The notes under the pieces were generated by a model that saw nothing but the letters and a program-made list of their open reading frames with translations, was not told where the DNA came from and did not search any database. Positions 36,450 through 46,410 of a stretch of 64,000 bases of DNA are shown in pieces (the first letter of the stretch is position 1; each line of letters begins with the position of its first letter). Source of the stretch: Prochlorococcus marinus str. AS9601 (lineage in GTDB: Bacteria > Cyanobacteriota > Cyanobacteriia > PCC-6307 > Cyanobiaceae); assembly GCF_000015645.1 (NCBI RefSeq), contig NC_008816.1, forward strand, positions 1,605,887-1,669,886. The letters run 5' to 3'. The position numbers were made by a program, and so were the translations under genes.

Positions 36450-38524
36450 AACGCCAGGCTGATGTTTTTATTAATAGAGAATTAAGTTGGATTGAATTTA
36501 ATAAGAGAGTTCTCCTTACTGGAATGGAAAAGGAGTACAAAATCCTAGACAAAGTAAAATTTTGTTCAATTTTTAGTAATAACCTAGATGAATTTTTTAT
36601 GGTAAGAGTAGCTTCATTAAAGGCTCAAGTTGAAGCAGAAATTACTAAAAAAAGTATTGACGGACTTACCCCTAAAGAGCAATTAAAAAAAATCAATAAT
36701 GAAATAAAGAAGTTAACTATTCTCCAAGAAAACTATGTAAATAATGAATTAAAAAATGAATTAAAAGAAAAAGGGGTAATTTTAAAAAAATATAAGGAAC
36801 TAAGTGATAATCAAAGAAATTGGTGTAATAACTTCTTTACAACATCTATTTTTCCTTTATTAACTCCATTAGTTGTTGATCCGGCACATCCATTTCCTTT
36901 TATAAGTAATTTAAGTCTAAATTTAGCAGCTTTAATGAAGGATGAGGAGAATTCTAAAAATCAGTTTGTCAGAGTAAAAATACCAACAAAAAATATACCC
37001 CGATTTATAAGAATTCCCAATGAAATTACTCAACTTAGTGATGAAAGTTCTCACTATTTCATAAGTGTTGAAGATTTAATTGGGAATAATATAAATACTT
37101 TATTTAACGGAATGGAATGTATAAATTACTCTTTTTTTAGAGTGACAAGAGATGCAGATTTAGAATTAAAAGAACTTGAAGCTGATGATCTACTTTTAGC
37201 TGTTGAACAAAGTTTGCAAAAAAGAAGATTAGGTGGAGACGTAGTTAGATTAGAAGTGGAGTCAGATATGCCAGAAAATATTCTAAAGTTACTTATTGAA
37301 AGTATCTCAATACAGAAAGAATATATATACTTTTGCAAAAGTTTATTAGGCCTAGACGATTTAAATCAGCTTACAAAAATTGATAGAGATGATTTAAAAG
37401 AAAATCTACTAATTGGAAAAACTCACCCAGAATTAAAACATTTAGATTTGCCTTCAAACAAAAACCCTAATTCTATTTTCAAGATACTTAGGAAAAAAAA
37501 TATTCTGCTTCATCATCCCTATGACCTATTTAAAACTTCAGTTGAAGAATTTATAAACAGAGCAGCTGATGATCCACTTGTAATGGCTATAAAAATTACT
37601 TTATATCGAGTTTCCCAAGATTCGCCTATAATTGCAGCTTTAATGAGAGCTGCAGAGAATGGTAAAGAAGTAATGACTCTTGTTGAACTAAAAGCAAGAT
37701 TTGATGAAGACAATAATATTCAATGGGCCAAACAACTTGAACAAGCTGGCATTCATGTTGTATATGGAATCATCGGATTTAAAACACATACAAAAATTGC
37801 CTTAACAGTTAGAAAAGAGAAAGGACGATTAAGAAATTATTTTCATATTGGAACAGGAAATTATAACTCTAATACTTCAAAGTTTTATACAGATTTAGGA
37901 TTACTTTCAACGGATCCTGAAATTGCTTCAGATTTACTTGAGTTATTTAACTACTTATCTGGTTTCTCTAAACAAAAAAGTTATCAAAAGTTATTAGTTT
38001 CTCCCTCATCGATGCGAGAGAAATTTATATTTCTGATAAAGAGAGAAATTAAAAATGCAGAGGAAGGCAAAAAAGCCGAAATAATCGCAAAAATGAATTC
38101 TTTAGTAGACCCAGAAATAATTAAACTGCTTTATTTAGCTTCAGACTCAGGTGTAAAAATTAGCCTCATCATAAGAGGTATTTGTTGCCTATATCCCCAA
38201 AGAAAAAATTTAAGTGAAAATATTAAAGTTATAAGCATTATTGGCCATTTTCTTGAACACTCAAGAATTTTTTGGTTTTGTAATAACGGGGATAATGAGG
38301 TTTTTATAGGGAGTGCAGATTGGATGAGAAGAAATCTTGATAGAAGAATAGAAGCTGTTACGCCTATAGAGGATTATGAATTGAAATCTAAAATATACAC
38401 GCTTTTGCAAACTTACATTAACGATAATTACTTTTCTTGGATAATGAAAGATGATGGTTCATATTCGAAATATGAATTAGATTCATCGCATAATCGTTCG
38501 CAAATTGACCTCATAGAAAAATAA
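36446..38524 (+). CDS. ppk: Polyphosphate kinase
   Basis: 692 residues, PPK1 type. The N-terminal domain starts INRELSWIEFNKRVL, and PAHPFPFISNLSLNLA is conserved. The catalytic domains show LLHHPYD, ITLYRVSQDSPIIAAL, VELKARFDEDNNIQWAKQLEQAG, and the histidine segments KTHTKIAL and YFHIGTGNYN around the autophosphorylated His. It builds polyphosphate from ATP and can run in reverse. Coupling to the MFS gene is through ATGA. It is a phosphate-storage function alongside the sulfolipid genes in this window. Confidence 0.96.
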   Translation: MKRQADVFINRELSWIEFNKRVLLTGMEKEYKILDKVKFCSIFSNNLDEFFMVRVASLKAQVEAEITKKSIDGLTPKEQLKKINNEIKKLTILQENYVNNELKNELKEKGVILKKYKELSDNQRNWCNNFFTTSIFPLLTPLVVDPAHPFPFISNLSLNLAALMKDEENSKNQFVRVKIPTKNIPRFIRIPNEITQLSDESSHYFISVEDLIGNNINTLFNGMECINYSFFRVTRDADLELKELEADDLLLAVEQSLQKRRLGGDVVRLEVESDMPENILKLLIESISIQKEYIYFCKSLLGLDDLNQLTKIDRDDLKENLLIGKTHPELKHLDLPSNKNPNSIFKILRKKNILLHHPYDLFKTSVEEFINRAADDPLVMAIKITLYRVSQDSPIIAALMRAAENGKEVMTLVELKARFDEDNNIQWAKQLEQAGIHVVYGIIGFKTHTKIALTVRKEKGRLRNYFHIGTGNYNSNTSKFYTDLGLLSTDPEIASDLLELFNYLSGFSKQKSYQKLLVSPSSMREKFIFLIKREIKNAEEGKKAEIIAKMNSLVDPEIIKLLYLASDSGVKISLIIRGICCLYPQRKNLSENIKVISIIGHFLEHSRIFWFCNNGDNEVFIGSADWMRRNLDRRIEAVTPIEDYELKSKIYTLLQTYINDNYFSWIMKDDGSYSKYELDSSHNRSQIDLIEK

Positions 38525-38729
38525 AATTAATATTGATTTTTACAACATTTATAAAAATACTTAATATTTTAAATTTTTTTTATTTTTTATAAAATCATCT
38601 CATATCAATGGATTTCAAGAAATAAGCTATAAAAAAAAAATTTTTGTCTTTAAAATTTCAACGTAAAAGTAGTTTTTATTTCAATTTCAGTGCTAGCTTT
38701 TTAAAAAATCCATTATTTAGGAGGCCAGG
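38525..38729 (+). promoter_or_regulatory. AT-rich upstream region of the sigma factor gene with strong SD
   Basis: 205 bp of nearly pure A/T with homopolymer runs and no gene. The Shine-Dalgarno AGGAGG is at 38719-38724: 5 nt from GTG 38730 and 8 nt from ATG 38733, the latter the more usual spacing. No specific promoter can be picked out with confidence because the sequence is so AT-rich. Confidence 0.6.
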
Positions 38730-39752
38730 GTGATGGGGATCCCTCTGGAATCTGCGAAAAGCTCTTCAGATAATAATTTTGATGAGCCAAGATTACCAAA
38801 CACTGCGGGCAAATCTCGCAAATCGAAATCCAGTCTTACGGCAAAACAAAGCCAAAAAAAATCTGGCAGACTCGCTTCAGATTCTATTGGCTATTACTTA
38901 AGTAGCATTGGAAGAGTACCTCTTTTGACTCCAGCAGAGGAAATAGAGTTAGCTCATCATGTTCAGAACATGAAAAAGTTGCTACAAATTCCTGAAACTG
39001 ATAGAACCCAACGAAATCTTTATCAAATTAAGATTGGCAAAAGAGCAAGAGATAGAATGATGGCAGCTAATCTAAGGCTCGTTGTCTCAGTTGCAAAAAA
39101 ATACCAAAACCAAGGGCTTGAATTATTAGATCTTGTCCAGGAAGGAGCTATTGGACTTGAAAGAGCCGTAGATAAATTTGATCCTGCTATGGGATATAAA
39201 TTCTCAACTTATGCTTACTGGTGGATTAGACAAGGAATGACGAGGGCAATTGATAACAGTGCTAGAACCATTCGTTTGCCTATTCACATAAGTGAAAAAC
39301 TATCCAAAATGAGAAGAGTCTCCAGAGAATTATCACACAAATTTGGCAGACAACCTACAAGATTGGAAATGGCAACTGAGATGGGAATTGATCAAAAAGA
39401 TTTAGAAGATTTAATTTCTCAAAGTGCTCCTTGCGCCTCCCTAGATGCACATGCAAGAGGGGAAGAAGACAGAAGTACACTTGGTGAACTCATACCTGAT
39501 CCAAACTGTGAAGAGCCTATGGAAGGTATGGATAGAACTATTCAAAAAGAGCATTTAGGAACTTGGCTTTCTCAATTAAATGAAAGAGAGCAAAAAATCA
39601 TGAAGCTCAGATTTGGGCTAGATGGTGAAGAACCATTAACACTCGCAGAAATAGGAAGACAAATTAATGTTTCGCGAGAAAGAGTAAGGCAACTAGAAGC
39701 TAAAGCAATATTAAAGCTTCGAGTAATGACAACTCATCAAAAAGCAGCTTAA
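38730..39752 (+). CDS. RNA polymerase sigma factor, sigma-70 group 2
   Basis: 340 residues from GTG 38730 (the second codon is ATG, which fits the SD better). A low-complexity N-terminus (about 50 residues) is followed by region 1.2 (DSIGYYLSSIGRVPLLTPAEEIELAHHVQ), region 2 (MMAANLRLVVSVAKKYQNQGLELLDLVQEG and YKFSTYAYWWIRQGMTRAI), region 3 (SKMRRVSRELSHKFG) and region 4 with EEPLTLAEIGRQINVSRERVRQLEAKA. It lacks the long acidic region 1.1 of a primary sigma, so a group 2 (RpoD-like) alternative factor is most likely. Promoter specificity is not readable. Confidence 0.9.
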   Translation: MMGIPLESAKSSSDNNFDEPRLPNTAGKSRKSKSSLTAKQSQKKSGRLASDSIGYYLSSIGRVPLLTPAEEIELAHHVQNMKKLLQIPETDRTQRNLYQIKIGKRARDRMMAANLRLVVSVAKKYQNQGLELLDLVQEGAIGLERAVDKFDPAMGYKFSTYAYWWIRQGMTRAIDNSARTIRLPIHISEKLSKMRRVSRELSHKFGRQPTRLEMATEMGIDQKDLEDLISQSAPCASLDAHARGEEDRSTLGELIPDPNCEEPMEGMDRTIQKEHLGTWLSQLNEREQKIMKLRFGLDGEEPLTLAEIGRQINVSRERVRQLEAKAILKLRVMTTHQKAA

Positions 39753-39757
39753 CCAAA

Positions 39758-40399
39758 TTGATAAAATTTACTGTAATTTTATTATATTTATTTTTAATTT
39801 TTTTAATTTCAATAGTTTTTAAAAAATATAATGAAGATAACAAAGAAATAGTCAGAAAAATAATACATATTGGAATAGGTCCTTTAATACCAATTGCTCA
39901 ATTTTTAAAAATTAATCAAAACTCTGCTCTAATTTTTACGGGAATTGTTTCATTAATGGTTTTCACCAATTACAACTATAAATTATTTCCAACAATTGAG
40001 GATGTTGAGAGAAAAAGTTATGGGACATTATTTTATTGTCTAAGTTTATTTATTTTGATTTATCTTTTCTGGGATAAAGATCCATATGCACTAATTAGTG
40101 GATTTTTCATAATGACTTTTGGTGATGGATTAGCTGGATTAATAGGAAAAAGCTTTAACTCAAAGAGTTGGATTTTTTTTGAACAAAAAAAATCTTTATA
40201 TGGAACCATAACAATGTTTTTAACAAGTTTGATGGTAGTTTGCTCAATAGGATATTTTCAACAAAATAGTCTAAATTTAAATTATTTTACGATAGCTTTT
40301 ATTGCGACTTTGCTCGAACAATTTAGTATTATAGGAATAGATAATTTCATTGTTCCAATCTCTTCAGCATTATTTTTTAATTTTTTAATAACTAGCTAA
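39758..40399 (+). CDS. Phytol/dolichol kinase-like (CTP-dependent lipid kinase family) membrane protein
   Basis: 213 residues with about 6-7 hydrophobic helices. Three motifs match the phytol kinase/dolichol kinase family: VRKIIHIGIG near residue 32, MTFGDGLAGLIG and KKSLYGTITM. Family members phosphorylate phytol or phytyl phosphate for tocopherol and chlorophyll salvage (VTE5/VTE6). Which substrate is used is unclear. The start is TTG 39758, 5 bp after the sigma factor stop. It overlaps DAHP synthase by 8 bp at the convergent ends. Confidence 0.75.
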   Translation: MIKFTVILLYLFLIFLISIVFKKYNEDNKEIVRKIIHIGIGPLIPIAQFLKINQNSALIFTGIVSLMVFTNYNYKLFPTIEDVERKSYGTLFYCLSLFILIYLFWDKDPYALISGFFIMTFGDGLAGLIGKSFNSKSWIFFEQKKSLYGTITMFLTSLMVVCSIGYFQQNSLNLNYFTIAFIATLLEQFSIIGIDNFIVPISSALFFNFLITS

Positions 40400-41459
40400 G
40401 TGAATCGTATAAAATAGCGATTAATTCTTTTGTTGTTTCTATATCTATACATGCATCTGTAATGCTTCTTCCAAACTGGAGATCTTCTTTTTTTAAAAGT
40501 TTTTGATTTCCTTCCTTCAAATGACTTTCAAGCATAACTCCTAAAATATTTTTTTCACCATTACTAATTTGAGAAGCTACATTTTTTAGCACTTCTGACT
40601 GTTTTCGGAAATCTTTATTGGAATTTCCATGACTACAATCAATCATCACTTTATGGGGAAGATTATACTGCCTCAATTCTGCTGAAATTCTTTGTACATG
40701 ATCACTTTCAAAATTTGGGCCTTTTGAACCGCCCCTTAAAACTATATGTCCATCTGGATTTCCTGTAGTATTAACTATAGAAGCCATTCCATTTTCATTT
40801 ACACCTAAGAAGTGATGGGATTTTGAAGCTGACTGCATTGCATTAATTGCAGTAGTAAAAGAACCATCCGTTCCATTTTTAAAGCCTATAGGCATTGATA
40901 ATCCTGATGCCATTTCTCTATGAGTTTGACTTTCCGTGGTCCGCGCACCTATGGCTGTCCAACTTATTAAATCGGCAATGTATTGAGGAACAATTGGATC
41001 TAGTAATTCTGTAGCAGAAGGTATGCCTCGAGTTGCTAAATATGAAAGCAAACTTCTTGCCCTTCTTAAACCAGTATTAATATCATAAGAATCATCTAGA
41101 TGAGGATCATTTATCAATCCCTTCCAACCAATAGTTGTCCTTGGTTTTTCAAAATATACTCTCATAATTATTTCTAATTTATCGTTATACATTTCTCGGA
41201 ATTTTTGAATATATTTTGAATATTCCTTTGCCGCCTCAAGATCATGAATTGAACATGGGCCCACGATTACTAGAAGCTTCTTATCATTATGATGCAAAAT
41301 ATTTTGTATCGATCTTCTTGTTTTAGATACTGTATTAGCAGAGGCGTGATCTAAAGGTATATCATTATGTAATCTGCTTGGAGGTATTAATGGACGTGTT
41401 TCAACAACATGTAAATCTGATGTCTTTTCTAAAGCTGAATTATTGGATGATGTCGTCAT
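40392..41459 (-). CDS. 3-deoxy-7-phosphoheptulonate synthase (DAHP synthase, class I)
   Basis: 355 residues of the AroFGH type. Conserved blocks are VVGPCSIHD, IMRVYFEKPRTTIGWKGLINDP, GARTTESQTHREMASGLSMPIGFKNGTDG, HFLGV and MIDCSHGNSNKDF, and GRSITDACID. It condenses PEP and erythrose-4-phosphate, the first shikimate step. Feedback specificity (Phe, Tyr or Trp) cannot be assigned by eye. aroE lies at 49515. Confidence 0.93.
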   Translation of the reverse strand: MTTSSNNSALEKTSDLHVVETRPLIPPSRLHNDIPLDHASANTVSKTRRSIQNILHHNDKKLLVIVGPCSIHDLEAAKEYSKYIQKFREMYNDKLEIIMRVYFEKPRTTIGWKGLINDPHLDDSYDINTGLRRARSLLSYLATRGIPSATELLDPIVPQYIADLISWTAIGARTTESQTHREMASGLSMPIGFKNGTDGSFTTAINAMQSASKSHHFLGVNENGMASIVNTTGNPDGHIVLRGGSKGPNFESDHVQRISAELRQYNLPHKVMIDCSHGNSNKDFRKQSEVLKNVASQISNGEKNILGVMLESHLKEGNQKLLKKEDLQFGRSITDACIDIETTKELIAILYDSLS

Positions 41460-41556
41460 TGATTAATTAAGAAGTTTGAATATTTAAAAAAGCATTTATG
41501 AATACTCTCCTTTTCAATATTAAAAATAACAATAGATTAGGCATTAAACCTTACTA

Positions 41557-44130
41557 ATGAAGAATTTGGAAACATTGCTAAAAGATTACGCAGATCACGT
41601 AGCGGAAAGAGCTGCCAAAGGTATACCTCCTTTACCTTTAAATGCTGAGCAAACAAATTGTATTACAAAATTATTGGAACAAGATAGTAATTACGATTCT
41701 TCTTATTTACTTGATTTACTTCTAAATAGAGTTCCACCAGGAGTCGATGAGGCTGCTTATGTAAAAGCAAGCTGGCTTACAGCTATTGTTAATTCCGAAA
41801 AATATTGCAAATTAATTAATCCCGAAAAAGCAATTGAAATACTAGGAACAATGATAGGCGGATATAATGTAAATTCTCTGGTTGAAATACTGAAAGGGGA
41901 AAATAGTTTACTTGCTAAAAAAGCGGCAGAAGTTTTAAAAAATATCATTCTTGTTTACGATTCAGCTAATGAAATCTATGAATTGTCACAAAATAATTTT
42001 TATGCAAAAGAGGTTGTAAATAGTTGGGCAAATGCAGAATGGTTCAAAAATAAAAAAGTTCTTGAAAAAGAGATTACTTGTTTGGTGTTTAAAGTTGACG
42101 GTGAAACAAATACAGACGACTTATCTCCAGCTGTACATGCAACAACACGCCCGGATATTCCGATGCACGCATTAGCTATGTTGGAATTCAAAAAACCTGA
42201 TGGACTAAAGATTCTTGATAATTTAAAAAAACAAAATTTACCAATAGCATATGTTGGAGATGTTGTTGGAACAGGGAGTTCTAGAAAATCTGCTATTAAT
42301 TCACTCATTTGGCATATAGGAGAAGATATTGCTTTTGTTCCAAACAAAAAAACAGGTGGAATAATAATTGGCAGCAAAATAGCCCCAATTTTCTTTAATA
42401 CTGCACAAGATTCAGGAGCTTTACCAATAGAAGCTGACGTATCTCAAATGAAAACAGGAGATGTTATTAAGATATATCCTTATGCAGGCATTATTAAAAA
42501 AGTTGAAAAAGATTCAAATACTGAAGAATTAATAAGCAAATTCGACTTGTATCCATCAACTCTTAGTGATGAGATTCAAGCTGGCGGAAGAATTAATCTT
42601 ATGATTGGTAGATCTCTTACAGATAAAATTAGAAATAAATTAAATTATCAACCTAGTGAAATATTTACTAGGCCACAAAATCCAACTGAAAGTAGTGCCG
42701 GATTTACTCAAGCTCAAAAAATAGTAGGCAAAGCATGCGGTTTAGAGGGAGTAAGGCCAGGAATGACCTGTGAGCCAATTATGACCACAGTTGGTAGTCA
42801 AGATACTACTGGGCCAATGACTAGAGATGAACTAAAAGAACTAGCTTGTTTAGGATTTACTGCAGATTTAGTGATGCAAAGTTTTTGTCATACAGCTGCG
42901 TATCCTAAACCAGTAGATCTAGTTACCCATAAAGAATTACCTGATTTTATATCACAAAGAGGTGGAGTAGCTCTTAAGCCTGGAGACGGCATAATTCATA
43001 GCTGGCTTAATAGAATGCTTCTCCCAGATACTGTTGGCACAGGCGGAGATAGTCATACTAGATTTCCTCTTGGCATTTCATTTCCTGGAGGCTCGGGCAT
43101 TGTTGCCTTTGCCGCTGCAATAGGATCAATGCCATTAAATATGCCAGAATCTGTACTGGTTAAATTTAAGGGAGAATTATTACCAGGAATCACTCTCAGA
43201 GATTTAGTAAATGCAATCCCTCTTTTCGCAATTAAAAAAGGGCTCTTAACTGTTGAGAAAGCAAATAAGAAAAATATATTCAACGGGAAAATTATGGAAA
43301 TTGAGGGATTACCAAACCTAAAACTTGAACAAGCTTTTGAACTTACTGATGCTACTGCAGAACGCTCATGCGCTGGTAGTACCATACTTTTATCCCAAGA
43401 AACTGTAAAAGAATACTTAAGAAGCAATATTTGCCTGCTAGAAAAAATGATTGAAAGCAATTATGAAGATTCAAAATCAATTTCAAGAAGAATAAATGAT
43501 ATGAAAAATTGGTTAAAACAACCATCATTGATTCAACCAGATTCAAACGCTCAGTATAAAGAAATCATTGAAATTGATTTAGCAAAAGTAACACAACCTA
43601 TAGTTGCTTGCCCAAACGATCCGGATAATGTAAAAGAAATCACTGATGTTGCAAATACAAATATTGACGAAGTTTTTATAGGTTCTTGCATGACTAATAT
43701 TGGCCATTACAGGGCAGCTGCGAAAGTTCTTGAAGGTGTACAAAATTTAAAAGCTAAATTATGGATTTGTCCACCAACAAAAATGGATGAAGAAACTCTA
43801 AAAGCTGAAGGTTACTATAAAATTTTCGAAGATTGTGGTGCAAGGTTAGAGTTACCAGGCTGTTCTTTATGTATGGGTAATCAAGCCAGAGTAGATGAAG
43901 GATCCGTAGTATTTTCTACTAGTACAAGAAATTTTGACAATAGACTTGGCAAGAATGCACAAGTCTTTTTAGGCAGCGCCGAATTAGCAGCAGTTTGCGC
44001 ACTGCTTGGCAAAATACCTGAAGTTGAAGAATATCAGGATATTACTAAAAATAAAATTAATCCATATTCGGATGAACTTTATCGCTATCTTCAATTTGAT
44101 GAAATACAAGATTTCAGCTTGACAAAGTAA
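41557..44130 (+). CDS. acnB: Aconitate hydratase B
   Basis: 857 residues. It begins with a HEAT-like N-terminal domain (YADHVAERAAKGIPPLPL) typical of AcnB, then the swivel domain. The [4Fe-4S] ligands are a cysteine in HTAAYPKPVD-type surroundings (QSFCHTA) and the pair in CSLCMGNQAR near the C-terminus. IFIGSCMTNIGHYRAA is also conserved. It isomerises citrate and isocitrate for glutamate synthesis. The start is ATG 41557; ClC follows 10 bp after the stop. Confidence 0.96.
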   Translation: MKNLETLLKDYADHVAERAAKGIPPLPLNAEQTNCITKLLEQDSNYDSSYLLDLLLNRVPPGVDEAAYVKASWLTAIVNSEKYCKLINPEKAIEILGTMIGGYNVNSLVEILKGENSLLAKKAAEVLKNIILVYDSANEIYELSQNNFYAKEVVNSWANAEWFKNKKVLEKEITCLVFKVDGETNTDDLSPAVHATTRPDIPMHALAMLEFKKPDGLKILDNLKKQNLPIAYVGDVVGTGSSRKSAINSLIWHIGEDIAFVPNKKTGGIIIGSKIAPIFFNTAQDSGALPIEADVSQMKTGDVIKIYPYAGIIKKVEKDSNTEELISKFDLYPSTLSDEIQAGGRINLMIGRSLTDKIRNKLNYQPSEIFTRPQNPTESSAGFTQAQKIVGKACGLEGVRPGMTCEPIMTTVGSQDTTGPMTRDELKELACLGFTADLVMQSFCHTAAYPKPVDLVTHKELPDFISQRGGVALKPGDGIIHSWLNRMLLPDTVGTGGDSHTRFPLGISFPGGSGIVAFAAAIGSMPLNMPESVLVKFKGELLPGITLRDLVNAIPLFAIKKGLLTVEKANKKNIFNGKIMEIEGLPNLKLEQAFELTDATAERSCAGSTILLSQETVKEYLRSNICLLEKMIESNYEDSKSISRRINDMKNWLKQPSLIQPDSNAQYKEIIEIDLAKVTQPIVACPNDPDNVKEITDVANTNIDEVFIGSCMTNIGHYRAAAKVLEGVQNLKAKLWICPPTKMDEETLKAEGYYKIFEDCGARLELPGCSLCMGNQARVDEGSVVFSTSTRNFDNRLGKNAQVFLGSAELAAVCALLGKIPEVEEYQDITKNKINPYSDELYRYLQFDEIQDFSLTK

Positions 44131-44139
44131 TCATGGACT

Positions 44140-45498
44140 ATGCCAAACTTTATAAAAGATAATATTCAAAAAACAAGTAATAATTCTTCTCGTAGCATCA
44201 AAAAATTATTAAAACAAAGATCTCTGGTTGTTGCATTTTCGCTCTTATTAACAGGTTTAGGAGCCTCAATTACAAGCATATCTTTTAAAACTGGAATCTA
44301 TTTTATTAATAATTGGAGATTAGCATTATTAGACCAATTCCCATCTATTGCGGTCTTACCTATTTTTGGAGCTCTAGGAGGAGCTATTGCAGGATATTTG
44401 ATCAAAAATATAGCACCTGCTGCAAAAGGCTCAGGAGTGAGTCAAATCATGGGTTTTTTAAGACATAAAAAAGTTCCAATGAATTTAAAAGTAGGATTAG
44501 TAAAGCTAATATCAGGAATTATTGCTATTGGTAGTGGATTCCCTTTGGGTCCAGAAGGTCCATCCGTTCAAATGGGAGGATCAGTAGCTTGGCAAATGGC
44601 CAAGTGGCTCAAAGCTCCTACAGCTTTTAGAAGAGTAATAGTAGCAGCAGGGGGTGGTGCTGGAATAGCTGCAGTATTTAGCGCTCCATTAGGAGGGTTT
44701 GTCTATGCAATAGAAGAATTATTAAACTCTGCAAGACCAGTAATTTTGCTATTGGTAGTAATCACAACTTTCATTGCAGATTCATCTGCTGATATTATTC
44801 AAGCCTTAGGTTTAGATCCTAAAGCAGGAGGGTTTGATTTTAACCTCGGATTTTTGATTCAAAAAGAATATGACCCATCAGTTTTTTTCTTACCTGTAGA
44901 TTTTCTTTACTTAGTTTTACTAGGAATAATTATTGGAATATTTGCAGAATTGTACAGCAGATATGTTTTGTTGATGCAAAATCTTGGGAAAAAGTGGTAT
45001 AAAAATAAATTTGTTTTAAAAATGAGTATTTGTGGGCTTATTTTAGGAAGCATGTACTCTTGTTTGCCCAGTACATTTCATAATTTAGATGAATTACAGA
45101 AAATAATAGCTGAACAAAATACAAGTAATGGAATTGCTTTATTAGCAGTTTTAGTATTATTTATCACGACAGGTTTAGCTGCAGCATCTGGAGCTCCTGG
45201 AGGATTGTTCTATCCAATGCTTACTTTAGGTGGGGCAATCGGACTAATAATGGGGAGCTGGGTGGAAATTGCGACAGGACATGCACCAAGTACATACATT
45301 TTTGCTGGAATGGGAGCTTTCGTAGCAGGATGTTCGCGAACACCAATTACCGCAATGTTTTTAGCTTTCGCTTTAACAAAAAATTTATTAATAATGAAAC
45401 CTGTGTTAATCAGCTGCATTGCCAGTTTCTTGATAGCAAGAGCTTTTAATGAAGAATCAATTTATGAAAGACAAATACAAATAGAGTTAGAAGATTAA
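44140..45498 (+). CDS. ClC-family chloride channel/antiporter
   Basis: 452 residues with many hydrophobic helices. The three ClC filter motifs are visible: GSGVSQIMGF near residue 99, GSGFPLGPEGPSVQMGG (with the gating glutamate in GPEGP) and GAPGGLFYPMLTLGG. Exchange of chloride for protons is plausible because the gating Glu is retained, but channel and antiporter modes are not distinguishable. It lacks a CBS domain. It is co-directional with acnB and convergent with purU 10 bp away. Confidence 0.92.
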   Translation: MPNFIKDNIQKTSNNSSRSIKKLLKQRSLVVAFSLLLTGLGASITSISFKTGIYFINNWRLALLDQFPSIAVLPIFGALGGAIAGYLIKNIAPAAKGSGVSQIMGFLRHKKVPMNLKVGLVKLISGIIAIGSGFPLGPEGPSVQMGGSVAWQMAKWLKAPTAFRRVIVAAGGGAGIAAVFSAPLGGFVYAIEELLNSARPVILLLVVITTFIADSSADIIQALGLDPKAGGFDFNLGFLIQKEYDPSVFFLPVDFLYLVLLGIIIGIFAELYSRYVLLMQNLGKKWYKNKFVLKMSICGLILGSMYSCLPSTFHNLDELQKIIAEQNTSNGIALLAVLVLFITTGLAAASGAPGGLFYPMLTLGGAIGLIMGSWVEIATGHAPSTYIFAGMGAFVAGCSRTPITAMFLAFALTKNLLIMKPVLISCIASFLIARAFNEESIYERQIQIELED

Positions 45499-45508
45499 GG
45501 AACTATCT

Positions 45509-46381
45509 TCAATCAAAAACAGCAGTTTTACTATTATAAACAATTACTTGATGATTCAGATGTAATCTAACTGCTCTTGCTAGAGCAATTCTTTCAATAT
45601 CTCTTCCTTTTCTAATCAAATCATCAACTTCATCCCTATGACTTACATTAACTGTGCATTGCTCTATGATCGGACCTTCATCAAGATCTTCAGTAACATA
45701 GTGAGCTGTGGCACCGATTAATTTAACACCTCTCTTCCATGCTCGATGATATGGTTGACCGCCCTTAAATGCAGGTAAGAAAGAATGATGAATATTGATT
45801 ATTGAAGAGAACTTTTTTAAAAAAGAGTCACTCAAAATTTGCATATATTTGGCTAACACAACAAGATCAATTTCATATTCTTTTAATAAATTTAAAAATT
45901 GATCTTCAACAACAGATTTGTCAATATTAAAGGTATCAACATAGACAAATTTTGCATTAAAGTCGTTTGCAATATTTTCAAGGTCAGAATGATTCGAAAT
46001 TATTACCGGCACTTGCATTTTCAATTCACCATTTCTTACTCGCCAAAGTAAATCAATCAAGCAATGATTTTGTTTACTCACAAAAATTGCAACATTTGGA
46101 ATTTCATCAGAATAATTTACATTAAATTTTCCATTTACTTCATCTGCAATTTTTTCAAATTCTTTATAAATTTCATCTCTATTCAAAAATGCATTTTTAC
46201 TATTCCATTCAATTCGACTAAGGAACAAACCCGCATCTTGATCTGTATGATGATCAGAATGTTTTATGTTGCCACCGTAGTTTGAAATCCAACTTGTAAG
46301 TAAACTCACAAGGCCAGGACGATCAGGACAAACAATTTTGAATATAATTGAAGGATGTTCCAAAAAATCTTTAACTATCAA
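45509..46381 (-). CDS. purU: Formyltetrahydrofolate deformylase
   Basis: 290 residues. An N-terminal ACT domain starts IIFKIVCPDRPGLVSLLTSWI, and the formyltransferase fold has the triad region INIHHSFLPAFKGGQPYHRAW and GATAHYVTEDLDEGPIIEQ. It hydrolyses 10-formyl-THF to THF and formate. The start appears to be TTG at 46381 with no SD; no ATG precedes the ACT domain. Only 29 bp separate it from the divergent oxidase start. In plants PurU keeps glycine decarboxylation supplied with THF, and the glycine-cleavage genes of this window fit such a role. Confidence 0.93.
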   Translation of the reverse strand: MIVKDFLEHPSIIFKIVCPDRPGLVSLLTSWISNYGGNIKHSDHHTDQDAGLFLSRIEWNSKNAFLNRDEIYKEFEKIADEVNGKFNVNYSDEIPNVAIFVSKQNHCLIDLLWRVRNGELKMQVPVIISNHSDLENIANDFNAKFVYVDTFNIDKSVVEDQFLNLLKEYEIDLVVLAKYMQILSDSFLKKFSSIINIHHSFLPAFKGGQPYHRAWKRGVKLIGATAHYVTEDLDEGPIIEQCTVNVSHRDEVDDLIRKGRDIERIALARAVRLHLNHQVIVYNSKTAVFD

Positions 46382-46410
46382 GTCAAATAAGCAATATATC
46401 TAATATATCA

